The translations under genes were made by a program, and so were the position numbers. Shown in pieces: positions 1-6,994 of a stretch of 9,738 nucleotides of DNA (position 1 is the first letter of the stretch; each line of letters opens with the position of its first letter). Below the pieces are notes generated by a model. It did no database searches. It was not told where the DNA came from and worked only from the letters and a program-made list of their open reading frames with translations. The DNA is from Deltaproteobacteria bacterium (lineage in GTDB: Bacteria; Desulfobacterota; Binatia; DP-6). The stretch covers positions 1-9,738 of the forward strand of contig VBLD01000020.1 of NCBI GenBank assembly GCA_005879205.1. The letters run 5' to 3'.

Positions 1-732
1 GGGCAGCCAGCGCGGCAGCAGAAAGCACGAGAGGCCGCGCTCGGTCTGCGCGAGGACCAGGAAGGCGTCGCACATCGGCGCCGAGCAGAACCACTTGTGG
101 CCGGTGATCTCGTAGGCCGCCCCGGGACCCGGGCGCCCGAGCGGCCGGGCGCGCGTCGTGTTGGCGCGCACGTCGGAGCCGCCCTGCTTCTCGGTCATCG
201 CCATCCCGCAGAGGGCGCCCGTCTTCTCCGACGCCGGCATCGGGCGCGGGTCGTACGCCGTCGAGGTGAGGCGCGGCTCCCACTCCGCAGCGATCTCGGG
301 CGTGGCGCGCAGCGCGGGCACCGCCGAGTACGTCATCGAGATCGGGCAGCCGTGGCCCGACTCCACCTGGCCGAGGACGTAGAACAGCGCCGCACGGGCG
401 GCGTGCGCGCCCGGGCGAGGCTCGCGCCAGGGGAGCGCGTGCAGCTCGTGGGCGACGGAGAGCCGCATGAGCTCGTGCCAGGCGGGGTGGAACTCGACCT
501 CGTCGATGCGATTCCCGAAGCGATCGTGCGTCCGCAGGACGGGCGGGTTCGTGTTGGCGAGCCGGCCCCAGGCGAACGGCTCGCCGCCCGCGATCTCGCC
601 GAGCTGTCGCGCGCGCTCTTCCGCCCATCCGGCGCCCTCCCGGCGCAGCGCCTCGACCAGCACCCGGTCGGTGGTGAACAGGTCGTAGCCCTGCAGCGGC
701 GGGGGCTGGTTCAGAACCTCGTGCGTCGGCAT
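1..732 (-). CDS. aidB: AidB-type acyl-CoA dehydrogenase, DNA alkylation response protein (N-terminal 244 residues, runs off window)
   Basis: Flavin-dependent acyl-CoA dehydrogenase of the AidB branch. In E. coli, AidB is induced by alkylating agents, binds FAD and DNA, and is thought to protect DNA or destroy alkylators; its true substrate is unsettled. The visible protein matches E. coli AidB from memory along its whole length: an N-terminal NQPPPLQGYDLF stretch, then REGAGW near residue 38, GRLANTNPP, FHPAWHELM, an acyl-CoA dehydrogenase FAD-contact segment MTEKQGGSDVRANTT starting at residue 179, then GHKWFCSAP and LSCFLLPRWLP at the window edge. The family is about 540 residues, so a little under half is present; the C-terminal helical and DNA-binding part lies outside. 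The ATG at 732 is chosen because GAGGAGG sits 6 nt before it and the N-terminus matches the family. It lies 99 bp downstream of the small exported-protein gene on the same strand and diverges from SDR-dinB. No Ada-type operator was recognised. The call is by remembered family similarity. Confidence 0.93.
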   Translation of the reverse strand, partial: MPTHEVLNQPPPLQGYDLFTTDRVLVEALRREGAGWAEERARQLGEIAGGEPFAWGRLANTNPPVLRTHDRFGNRIDEVEFHPAWHELMRLSVAHELHALPWREPRPGAHAARAALFYVLGQVESGHGCPISMTYSAVPALRATPEIAAEWEPRLTSTAYDPRPMPASEKTGALCGMAMTEKQGGSDVRANTTRARPLGRPGPGAAYEITGHKWFCSAPMCDAFLVLAQTERGLSCFLLPRWLP

Positions 733-738
733 CCGGAG

Positions 739-745
739 CCTCCTC
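739..745 (-). promoter_or_regulatory. Strong Shine-Dalgarno for aidB
   Basis: Read on the minus strand the bases are GAGGAGG, ending 6 nt before the ATG at 732. This is by far the best ribosome binding site in the window and fixes the aidB start. It contrasts with the SDR and addB starts, which have no well-placed Shine-Dalgarno sequence. Confidence 0.85.
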
Positions 746-768
746 GCGCTGGACGTGCCACTTTCACC

Positions 769-797
769 CGCATACCGCGCGCGAGGCCTCGGGCCAA
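769..797 (-). promoter_or_regulatory. Candidate aidB promoter with a palindrome in the spacer
   Basis: On the minus strand a -35-like TTGGCC (797-792) is followed by a 17-bp spacer and a -10-like TATGCG (774-769), which would place the transcript start about 30 nt before aidB. The spacer begins with the perfect 10-bp palindrome CGAGGCCTCG (782-791), directly next to the -35 hexamer, where a repressor could bind. The hexamers are only partial matches to the sigma-70 consensus. In DNA this GC-rich, short palindromes also arise by chance, so the assignment is tentative. Confidence 0.3.
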
Positions 798-831
798 GCA
801 GCCGGCGGCCGTGGTCACGCGGTGCGCGCCG

Positions 832-1233
832 TCACGACGCGGGGCACTGATCGAGGCTCAGGATGACGCGGCCGGTGCTGGTGGCGATGTCGATGTGTCC
901 GAACGGATCGAAGTCGAGCGGGAGCTGCGCGCCCGTCGGGCTCGTGTCGAACTCGAGCTCGCCCACGCGCGCGTTTTTCACCCGGATCGTCCCGCGCTCC
1001 GTGCCGTTAACCAGCACGGCGTACAGGCCCCGCGCCACGTCCTCGATCTCGAGGTGCAGATTGTGGTCGCAGTCCGTCTCGATCCGCACCCGGCGGGTCG
1101 CCGTCGCCGTCGAGGCCACGCCGCAATTCAGCAGCGACACCTGGTCCTCGAAGACCGTGCAGCCGGTCGACGCCGTGGCGGCAACGACGGTGGCCGTGAA
1201 CGTCACGACCGCAGCCAGCGATGCTCTCTTCAT
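832..1233 (-). CDS. Small exported protein of unknown function, four cysteines
   Basis: A 133-residue protein that I cannot name. The N-terminus is a classic export signal: KR at residues 2-3, a hydrophobic alanine/valine/threonine stretch to about residue 21, then an A-T-A signal-peptidase I type site (19-21). A cysteine follows at 25 in the context STGC, which resembles a lipobox but has serine where Leu/Val/Ile is expected at -3, so lipoprotein processing is uncertain. The mature part has cysteines 37, 55 and 130 besides 25, so disulfides outside the cytoplasm are possible. From about residue 59 it reads as alternating beta-strand segments (LHLEIEDV, YAVLVNGTERGTIRV, GELEFDT) and ends with PLDFDPFGHIDI, a pattern I associate with small secreted beta proteins of high-GC environmental bacteria; no function is implied. 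The ATG at 1233 has no strong Shine-Dalgarno (an AGGG lies about 13 nt upstream). It precedes aidB on the same strand by 99 bp but need not share its role. Confidence 0.75.
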   Translation of the reverse strand: MKRASLAAVVTFTATVVAATASTGCTVFEDQVSLLNCGVASTATATRRVRIETDCDHNLHLEIEDVARGLYAVLVNGTERGTIRVKNARVGELEFDTSPTGAQLPLDFDPFGHIDIATSTGRVILSLDQCPAS

Positions 1234-1309
1234 CGTCGCCGCGCGACCCTAGGCGCCTCCGGCCGGCTTCTCCATTCGGAGAGTCCCCTACGGGTCTTCC
1301 GCAGCGTGG

Positions 1310-1341
1310 CCTTCCCCCGCCCGGAAGGGTCGAGCTATACG
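1310..1341 (+). promoter_or_regulatory. Candidate SDR-dinB promoter, -10 abutting the start codon
   Basis: A -10-like TATACG (1336-1341) ends only 6 nt before the ATG at 1348, so transcription would begin at or next to the start codon (a leaderless-type message). The possible -35 (TTCCCC, 1312-1317, 18-bp spacer) is poor. An inverted repeat CCTTCC / GGAAGG (1310-1315 and 1323-1328, 7-nt loop) overlaps the -35 region and could be an operator. The same stretch separates SDR from the divergent exported-protein gene. Support comes from the -10 box, the lack of a well-placed Shine-Dalgarno, and a similar layout before addB. Confidence 0.4.
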
Positions 1342-1347
1342 AGCGCC

Positions 1348-2151
1348 ATGGCAGACGACACCGCGTCTTTCCGGGAACGGTACGGCGAGTGGGCGCTCGT
1401 GACCGGCGCCTCGGCCGGCATCGGTGCCGAGTTCGCACGGGCGCTGGCGGCGCGCGGGATGTCCTGCGTGCTGAGCGCGCGCCGCGAGGATCGGCTGCGG
1501 GCGCTGGCCCGCGAGCTCGAGGAGACGCGCCGGGTCGAAACGCGCGTCATCCCGGCCGATCTCGCGGTGCCCGACGGCGCGGAGCGGCTCGCCGACGCGG
1601 TCGCCCGTCTCGAGATCGGCGTGCTGGTGAACAACGCCGGCTTCGGATACGCCGGGCGCTTCGAGAAGCTCGCGACCGACCGCCTGCGCGCCATGGTGCA
1701 GGTGAACTGCATGGCCCCCGTCGTGCTGACGAGCCGGCTCCTGCCGAGCATGCGCGCCCGCGGGCGGGGGGCGGTCATCGTCACCGGCTCGGTGGCCGGC
1801 CGCCAGCCCCTCCCGCTCCACGGCGTCTACAGCGCCACCAAGGCCTTCGACCTCTTCCTCGGCGAGTCGCTGTGGGCGGAGCTGCGCGGCAGCGGGATCG
1901 ACGTCCTCGTCATAGAGCCGGGTGCCACCAGCACCGAGTTCCAGGACGTCGCCGGCGAGGTGGCGCATGCCGGCGAGCCGCCCGAGAGGGTCGTCGCGGT
2001 GGCGCTCGCCGCGCTCGGCCGCCAGCCGTCGGTCGTCTCCGGCTGGATGAACTGGGTGACGGCCAACGCCAACCGCTTCCTGCCGCGCGCGGCGACGGCG
2101 CGCGTCGCGGAGTGGGTGATCGCACGGCAGACCCCGGCGGAGATGCGATAA
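1348..2151 (+). CDS. Short-chain dehydrogenase/reductase (classical SDR)
   Basis: A 267-residue NAD(P)-dependent oxidoreductase of the classical SDR family, cytosolic, substrate not predictable. The Rossmann fold shows the glycine motif TGASAGIG (19-26), an SARR sequence after the second strand (R45, R46; such basic residues usually favour NADP(H)), an aspartate at 71, NNAG (95-98), and the complete catalytic tetrad N120, S148, Y161, K165 (YSATK). The PGA turn follows within VIEPGATSTEF. Its length fits the usual 250-280 residues. The ATG at 1348 gives the normal distance of about 18 residues to the glycine motif. An open frame continues upstream to 97 but runs antisense through two real genes, so it is not part of the protein. 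No good ribosome site precedes the ATG; a -10-like box sits 6 nt before it. Its TAA stop overlaps the dinB start region, so the two genes are almost certainly one transcript. Nothing in the sequence explains why an SDR is paired with a lesion-bypass polymerase. Confidence 0.93.
   Translation: MADDTASFRERYGEWALVTGASAGIGAEFARALAARGMSCVLSARREDRLRALARELEETRRVETRVIPADLAVPDGAERLADAVARLEIGVLVNNAGFGYAGRFEKLATDRLRAMVQVNCMAPVVLTSRLLPSMRARGRGAVIVTGSVAGRQPLPLHGVYSATKAFDLFLGESLWAELRGSGIDVLVIEPGATSTEFQDVAGEVAHAGEPPERVVAVALAALGRQPSVVSGWMNWVTANANRFLPRAATARVAEWVIARQTPAEMR
2139..2151 (+). promoter_or_regulatory. dinB ribosome binding site and ATAA start/stop overlap
   Basis: GGAG (2139-2142), within GGCGGAG, lies 5 nt before ATA (2148-2150), which overlaps the SDR stop TAA (2149-2151). 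This is the geometry of the common ATGA coupled junction with G replaced by A. An ATG at 2143 follows the GGAG with no spacing, is out of the dinB frame and simply encodes the penultimate SDR residue. The arrangement suggests that ribosomes finishing SDR reinitiate on dinB. Confidence 0.6.
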
Positions 2152-3335
2152 GAGACATCATCCACGTCGACATGGACGCGTTCTACGCGTCCGTCGAGCA
2201 ACGGGACGACCCGCGGCTCCGCGGCCGCCCCGTGCTCGTCGGCGGGGATGCCCGGCGCGGCGTGGTGACCTCGGCCTCCTACGAGGCGCGACCCTTCGGC
2301 GTCCGCTCGGCCATGCCGATGGCCGAGGCGCTCGCGCGCTGCCCGCACGCCATCGTCGTGCGCGGCCGGATGGACCGGTACGTCGCCGTCGGCCGCGAGC
2401 TGCGCGCGATCTTCCACCGCTTCACGCCGCTCGTCGAGCCGCTCTCGCTCGACGAGGCGTTCCTCGACGTAAGCGCGAGCGTCGCGCTCTTCGGCCCGGC
2501 GCCCGAGATCGCCCGCCAGCTGAGGACCGCGATCCGGGCCGGGACCGCCCTCACGGCGAGCGCGGGCGTGGCGCCCAACAAGTTCGTCGCCAAGATCGCG
2601 AGCGACGTCTCCAAGCCCGACGGCCTCCTCGTCGTCGCGCCCGAGGACGTCCGGAGCTTCCTCGCGCCCCTGCCGGTGCGCCACGTGTGGGGCGTCGGTC
2701 GCGTGACGGAGGCGGCCCTCCTCCGCCTCGGCCTCCGGACGATCGGCGACCTCGCCGCGGCGGAGCCGCGCCTGCTGGCCCGGCACTTCCGCGGCGGCGC
2801 CTCGGAGCTCGTCGCGCTCGCGCGCGGTATCGACAACCGTCCGGTGCGGCCCGACCGCGCGGCCAAGTCGATCGGCGAGGAGGAGACCTTCGCACGCGAC
2901 CTCGCTCCCGCGGAGGTCGAGCCGCATCTCCTCTCGCAGGCCGAGAACGTGGCGCGCCGGCTCCGCGCCCACGGGCTGCGGGCGCGCACCGTGGCGCTCA
3001 AGGTGAAGATCGCCGCTCGCTGGCGCGCCGGCCGCTTCCCGACCCTCACCCGCCGCCACACCGTCGTCGAGCCCACCGCCGACGAGGCCGTGCTCTTCGC
3101 CGTCGCGCGGACCATGCTCGAGCAAGCGGACCTCGGCGGGCGGCGTGTCCGGCTCGTGGGGCTCGCCGCGGCCAACCTCGTTCCTGCCGCCCCCGAGCAG
3201 GTGCCGCTCTTCACCGCCGTGCGCGAGTCGGCCGCCCGCCAGGCCGCGGTCGCGCGCGCGGTCGACGAGCTGGCGCAGCGCTTCGGTGCTGACGTCGTGC
3301 GCCGCCGGTTGCCCGAGAGCCCGGTAAGAAAATGA
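2148..3335 (+). CDS. dinB: DNA polymerase IV (Y-family translesion polymerase), probable ATA start
   Basis: A Y-family polymerase that copies past damaged bases and extends misaligned ends. Starting at ATA gives 395 residues, normal for the family. Counted from there the N-terminus reads MRDIIHVDMDAFYASVEQ, and the metal-binding acidic residues fall at D8, D102 and E103 (SLDEAFLD), the first at exactly the E. coli position. Y13 occupies the steric-gate position that excludes ribonucleotides. The palm and finger motif SYEARPFGVRSAMP is intact, ASAGVAPNKFVAKIASD lies near 145, a helix-hairpin-helix (HVWGVGR, from 179) leads the thumb, and a little-finger domain follows to about 345. A beta-clamp contact sequence QVPLF (351-355) precedes a 40-residue tail ending in a RFGADVVRR-type segment seen in many bacterial Pol IV proteins. 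The first in-frame ATG (2172) would remove catalytic D8, so it cannot be the start. GTG at 2112 would add 12 residues and has a poor ribosome site. The gene follows SDR in one unit. No LexA box was recognised. Confidence 0.95.
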   Translation: MRDIIHVDMDAFYASVEQRDDPRLRGRPVLVGGDARRGVVTSASYEARPFGVRSAMPMAEALARCPHAIVVRGRMDRYVAVGRELRAIFHRFTPLVEPLSLDEAFLDVSASVALFGPAPEIARQLRTAIRAGTALTASAGVAPNKFVAKIASDVSKPDGLLVVAPEDVRSFLAPLPVRHVWGVGRVTEAALLRLGLRTIGDLAAAEPRLLARHFRGGASELVALARGIDNRPVRPDRAAKSIGEEETFARDLAPAEVEPHLLSQAENVARRLRAHGLRARTVALKVKIAARWRAGRFPTLTRRHTVVEPTADEAVLFAVARTMLEQADLGGRRVRLVGLAAANLVPAAPEQVPLFTAVRESAARQAAVARAVDELAQRFGADVVRRRLPESPVRK

Positions 3336-3353
3336 ACGGTCGGCGGTCCGCCG
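3327..3353. terminator. Weak candidate hairpin/terminator after dinB
   Basis: The inverted repeat CGGCGG / CCGCCG (3341-3346 and 3348-3353) can fold as a 5-bp stem with a 3-nt loop. On the plus strand no run of T follows. On the minus strand it is followed, 4 nt after the stem, by the T-rich TTCATTTTCTT (complement of the end of dinB), so as an intrinsic terminator it would better stop leftward transcription. No leftward gene was found upstream of it, so its role is doubtful. Confidence 0.25.
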
Positions 3354-3756
3354 CTGAACAGCGCGGATCGTCGTCAGCCGCTCGCCGTAGGAAACTCTTT
3401 CGCAATTGGCAGCCCACCAGATCGGCGACGCGTCGGGCCGGGTGGCCCCTTCCACGAGGACCTCCACGCGGCCGCCTGGAGCACCCGGCACGTACGGCAC
3501 GGTCCGAGGGCGTCGCTCGGGCGTGAGGCACGGGGCGATTAGGCTGATGACGGGCGTCGCAGATTCCGCTTGGCGCGATCCCCGATTAGCAATGACCGCT
3601 TTCGCTGCGCGGGTCGCTCCTGTCCGCTGTCTTCCTCATGCGATGGGTCAGTTCGGACTCCGTCTCACCGACGACTCCATGGTGCGGAACTCATTTCACG
3701 AATTCTGACCACTCCGATTGGGCCTCCGCCCGCCGGAGGTCTATACTCCCGCCCCC
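3336..3756 (+). other. 421-bp intergenic region, no convincing gene
   Basis: Between dinB and addB I find no gene with a family match. Near its left end is a GC-only inverted repeat CGGCGG-T-CCGCCG (3341-3353) with no T-tract after it on the plus strand. The right-hand part, roughly 3530-3720, is visibly less GC-rich than all flanking genes and could be old non-coding sequence or an eroded insertion. An AT-richer patch at 3690-3706 sits just upstream of the addB promoter, where an UP element would lie. A 100-codon open frame from TTG at 3406 to 3708 has a low-complexity Arg/Pro/Gly start and no ribosome site, so I do not call it. Confidence 0.6.
3718..3747 (+). promoter_or_regulatory. Promoter of addBA, nearly leaderless, with inverted repeat between -35 and -10
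   Basis: TTGGGC (3718-3723) and TATACT (3742-3747) are separated by 18 bp, a good sigma-70-like pair (TTG kept in the -35, five of six bases in the -10). An AT-richer patch lies about 12-28 nt upstream of the -35. The GTG start of addB is 9 nt after the -10 box, so the leader would be about 0-3 nt. The spacer contains the perfect inverted repeat CCTCCG-CCCGC-CGGAGG (3723-3739), filling the space between the hexamers, where a bound repressor would block RNA polymerase. The right arm includes GGAGG, but it is 17 nt from the GTG, too far for a normal ribosome site. Confidence 0.5.
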
Positions 3757-6672
3757 GTGCCTCGCCTCGTCGTCGCACCCGATGCGGCCACCCGGCTTGC
3801 CGTCGCCGCCGAGTGGCTCGCGGCCCGGCCGCTCGACGCGGAGATCCTCGTCGTCGGTCCCACGTGGGAGGCGTGCGACGACCTGGTCCGCGGCGCGGTG
3901 ACGCAGGCACGCTTCGGCACGGTGCGGCTGACCCTCGACCGCCTGGCCGGGCGCCTGGCGGCGCCGGTGCTCGCCGCCGAGGAGCGGGTACCCGCGGGCG
4001 CGCTCTCGACGGTCGCCGTCGCCGCGCGCGCCGTGCATCTGCTCCGCGCCGAGGGAGCGCTCCGCTACTTCGCTCCGGTCGCGGGGCGGCCGGGGTTCCC
4101 GGCGGCGGTCGCGCGGACGCTCGAGGAGCTGCGCATGAACGGCGTCGGCCCGGAGGCGCTCCGCCGCCTCGGCGTGAGCGGCGCCGATCTCGCCGCGCTC
4201 GCCGAGCGCGTCGAGCGCGAGCTCGGCGGCGGCCGCCTGGCCGATCGGGCGCTCGTCTTCGAGGCGGCCCTCGCCGGCCTCGCCGACGCGCGACTCCCGT
4301 CCGCGGTGCTCCTCCTCGACGTGCCGCTCGTGAGCGTCCGCGAGACGGAGCTCGTCGCCGGTCTCGCGCGCCGCGCCGGGGAGGTCCTCGCCACCGCTCC
4401 CCGGGGTGACGCACGCACGATCGCGCAGCTCGAGATCGCGCTTCGCTGCACGGCCGAGCCGGGCGGCCGCCGCCCGGCCGGCGGCTCCCTCGCCGCGCTC
4501 CAGCAGCACCTCTTCGAGGAGTCGGCGCCGCCGCGCGCGAAGCTCGACGAGAGCGTCACGCTGCGCTCGTGGCCCGGCGAGGCGCGCGAGGCGGTGGAGA
4601 TCGCCCGGGCTGTTCAGGCAGCAGCTGCGCGCGGCGTGCCGTTCGACCGGATGGCCGTGCTCCTCCGCTCGCCCACCAACTATCGCGAGCATCTCGAGGA
4701 GGCCTTCCGGCGGGCGGCCATCCCGGCCTTCTTCGCGCGCGGAACGCGGCGGCCCGATCCGGCCGGCCGCGCGCTGCTGGCCCTCCTCGCCTGTGCGGCC
4801 GAGAAGCTCTCGGCCCGCCGCTTCGCCGAGTACCTCTCGCTCGCGCAGGTGCCCGACGCCGCCGAGCGGGCCGCTGCCGAGCCGCGCTGGGTGGCGCCCG
4901 AGCCCGATCTCCTGCCCGTCGGGCCGGCACCCGAGCCGGCGGACGATCATCTACCGCCCGATCCCGACTCGGCGCCGGTCGTCGCCGGCAGCCTGCGCGC
5001 CCCGTGGCGCTGGGAGCGCCTCCTCGTCGACTCGGCGGTGATCGGCACGAGGGAGCGCTGGGCCCGCCGGCTCGCCGGCCTCGAGCACGAGCTCGGGCTC
5101 CGCCGGGCGGCGATCGCCGACGAGGACGAGCCGCGCGCCGCCGGGCTCGACCGCCAGCTCGCCGACCTCGCGCACCTCCGCGACTTCGCGCTGCCGCTCG
5201 TCGACCGGCTCGCCGCGCTGCCGGCACAGGCGACGTGGGGCGAGTGGCTCGGCCAGCTCCGTGCGCTCGCCACGGCCGCGCTCCGGAGCCCCGATGCCGT
5301 CCTCGCCACCCTCGCGGAGCTCGAGCCGATGGCGCCGGTCGGTCCCGTCGGCCTCGACGAGGTGCAGCTCGTCCTCGGCCCGCGGCTCCGCGAGCTGACC
5401 GTGCCGCCGCCGCGGCGCCGCTACGGGGCGGTGCTGATCACCGCCGCGGAGGCCGCGCGCGGGCTCGCCTTCGACGTGGTCTTCGTGCCCGGCCTCGCCG
5501 AGAAGCTCTTTCCGCGGAAGATCGTCGAGGATCCCATCCTGCTCGACGCCGAGCGCGAGACGCTCGGCGTCGCCGCGCTCACGATCCGCCATGCACGAGG
5601 TGCCGCCGAGCGTCTCGCGCTCCGCCTCGCGATCGGCGCGGCGCGCGAGCGCGTCTTCCTCTCCTATCCGCGCATCGACGTCGAGCAGGCGCGGCCGCGC
5701 GTGCCCTCGTTCTACGGCCTCGAGGCGCTGCGCGCCGCCGAGGGAGAGCTCCCCGGCTTCGAGGAGCTCGGGCTCCGCGCCGAGCCGGAGTCGGGCGGGC
5801 GCCTCGGCTGGCCCGCGCCAAAGGAGCCGGAGGACGCGATCGACGAGGCGGAGTACGACCTGGCCCTGCTGGCGCCGCTCCTGACCGCCGATCCGGAGAC
5901 GACGGCGGGTACGGCGACCTACCTGTTGACGGCCAACCCCCACCTCGCCCGCGCGCTGCGCGCGCGCGCCCGGCGCTGGCTCCGCCGCTGGACGCCGGCC
6001 GACGGCCTCGTCGATCCCGACGCGCTCGGTCGCGAGGCGCTTGCGCGCCACCAGCTCGGTGCCCGCTCCTTCTCGCCGACGGGGCTCCAGCACTTCGGCC
6101 TCTGTCCGTACCGCTTCCTCCTCCAGGCGATCCATCGCCTCGAGCCGCGCGAGGAGCCGGTGGCGATCGAGATCCTGGATCCGCTCACGCGCGGCGCGCT
6201 CTTTCACGACGTGCAGTTCGAGGTGCTGAGCGAGCTGCGCGCGGCCGGCCTCCTCCCCTTCCGGCCCGCTGACCTCGAGCGCACGCTCGCGACGCTCGAC
6301 GCCGTGCTCGCGCGGGTGGCGGCGCGCTACGCCGAGGATCTCTCGCCCGCCATCCCGAGGGTGTGGGAGGACGGCATCGAGACGATCCGCTGCGATCTCC
6401 GCGAGTGGCTCCGCCGCTCGGCGAGCGCGGACGACGGCTGGGTGCCGCACAAGTTCGAGCTGTCCTTCGGCCTCGCCGACCGCGACCGGCCGAACGCGGA
6501 TCCGGCGAGCGTCGGCGACCCGGTCAGGGTACTGGGCGATCTGAGCCTCCGCGGCTCGATCGACCTGGTCGAGCGCCACGCACGCGGCGCCGTCCGCGCC
6601 ACCGACCACAAGACCGGCAAGGCGCGCGCGGCCGACGGCGTGATCATCGGCGGCGGGCAGGTCCTCCAGCCG

Positions 6673-6694
6673 GTGCTCTACGCGTGCTCTACGC
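6673..6694 (+). repeat. 11-bp perfect tandem duplication causing the addB frameshift
   Basis: GTGCTCTACGC occupies 6673-6683 and again 6684-6694 with no mismatch. One copy reads V-L-Y-A followed by L-A-L-E-Q, exactly what the nuclease family has after its QxxxY motif. Two copies read V-L-Y-A-C-S-T-R and then an Arg/Ser/Ala/Pro-rich nonsense frame. The downstream frame stays coding-like to its stop at 6998, so a single 11-bp insertion accounts for the whole disruption. Confidence 0.92.
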
Positions 6695-6994
6695 GCTCGC
6701 GCTCGAGCAGCTCCTGCGCGACCCCGTCGAGGGCGGGCGCCTCTACTACTGCACGGCCGACGGCGGCTTCGAGGAGCGCGTGGTTCCCCTCGACTCCGAG
6801 AGCCGCGCCAGTGCCCGCACCGTCCTGGACGTCGTCGGCCGCGCACTGGCCGACGGCTTCCTGCCCGCCGCCCCGGTCGCGGGCGCGTGCCGGTGGTGTG
6901 ACTACCGCCCGGTCTGCGGCCCGCACGAGGAGGCGCGGGTGGCGCGCAAGCCGCCGGAGCGTCTCGCCGACCTCGCCCGGCTGCGGGCGCTCCG

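Noticed and set aside
97..1347. In-frame upstream extension of the SDR gene
   Set aside because: This part runs antisense to aidB and the exported-protein gene and has no family match; the SDR fold begins normally from ATG 1348.
1221..2147. Long upstream extension of dinB in the same frame
   Set aside because: It overlaps the well-supported SDR in another frame and reads as Arg-rich low-complexity sequence.
2112..2147. GTG start for dinB adding 12 residues
   Set aside because: It is possible, but the ribosome site is poor and the overlap long; ATA 2148 fits family length, spacing and coupling better. Kept as the alternative.
3340..3500. Leftward frame from GTG 3500 ending near a hairpin with T-rich sequence
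   Set aside because: The frame continues antisense through dinB and lacks a ribosome site or family match; the T-rich run is just the complement of the dinB 3' end.
3406..3708. 100-codon plus-strand frame in the dinB-addB gap
   Set aside because: TTG start, no ribosome site, low-complexity N-terminal half and no recognisable domain.
3336..3756. LexA/SOS box upstream of addB
   Set aside because: I looked for CTGT-N8-ACAG, GAAC-N4-GTTC and similar patterns and saw none that is convincing.
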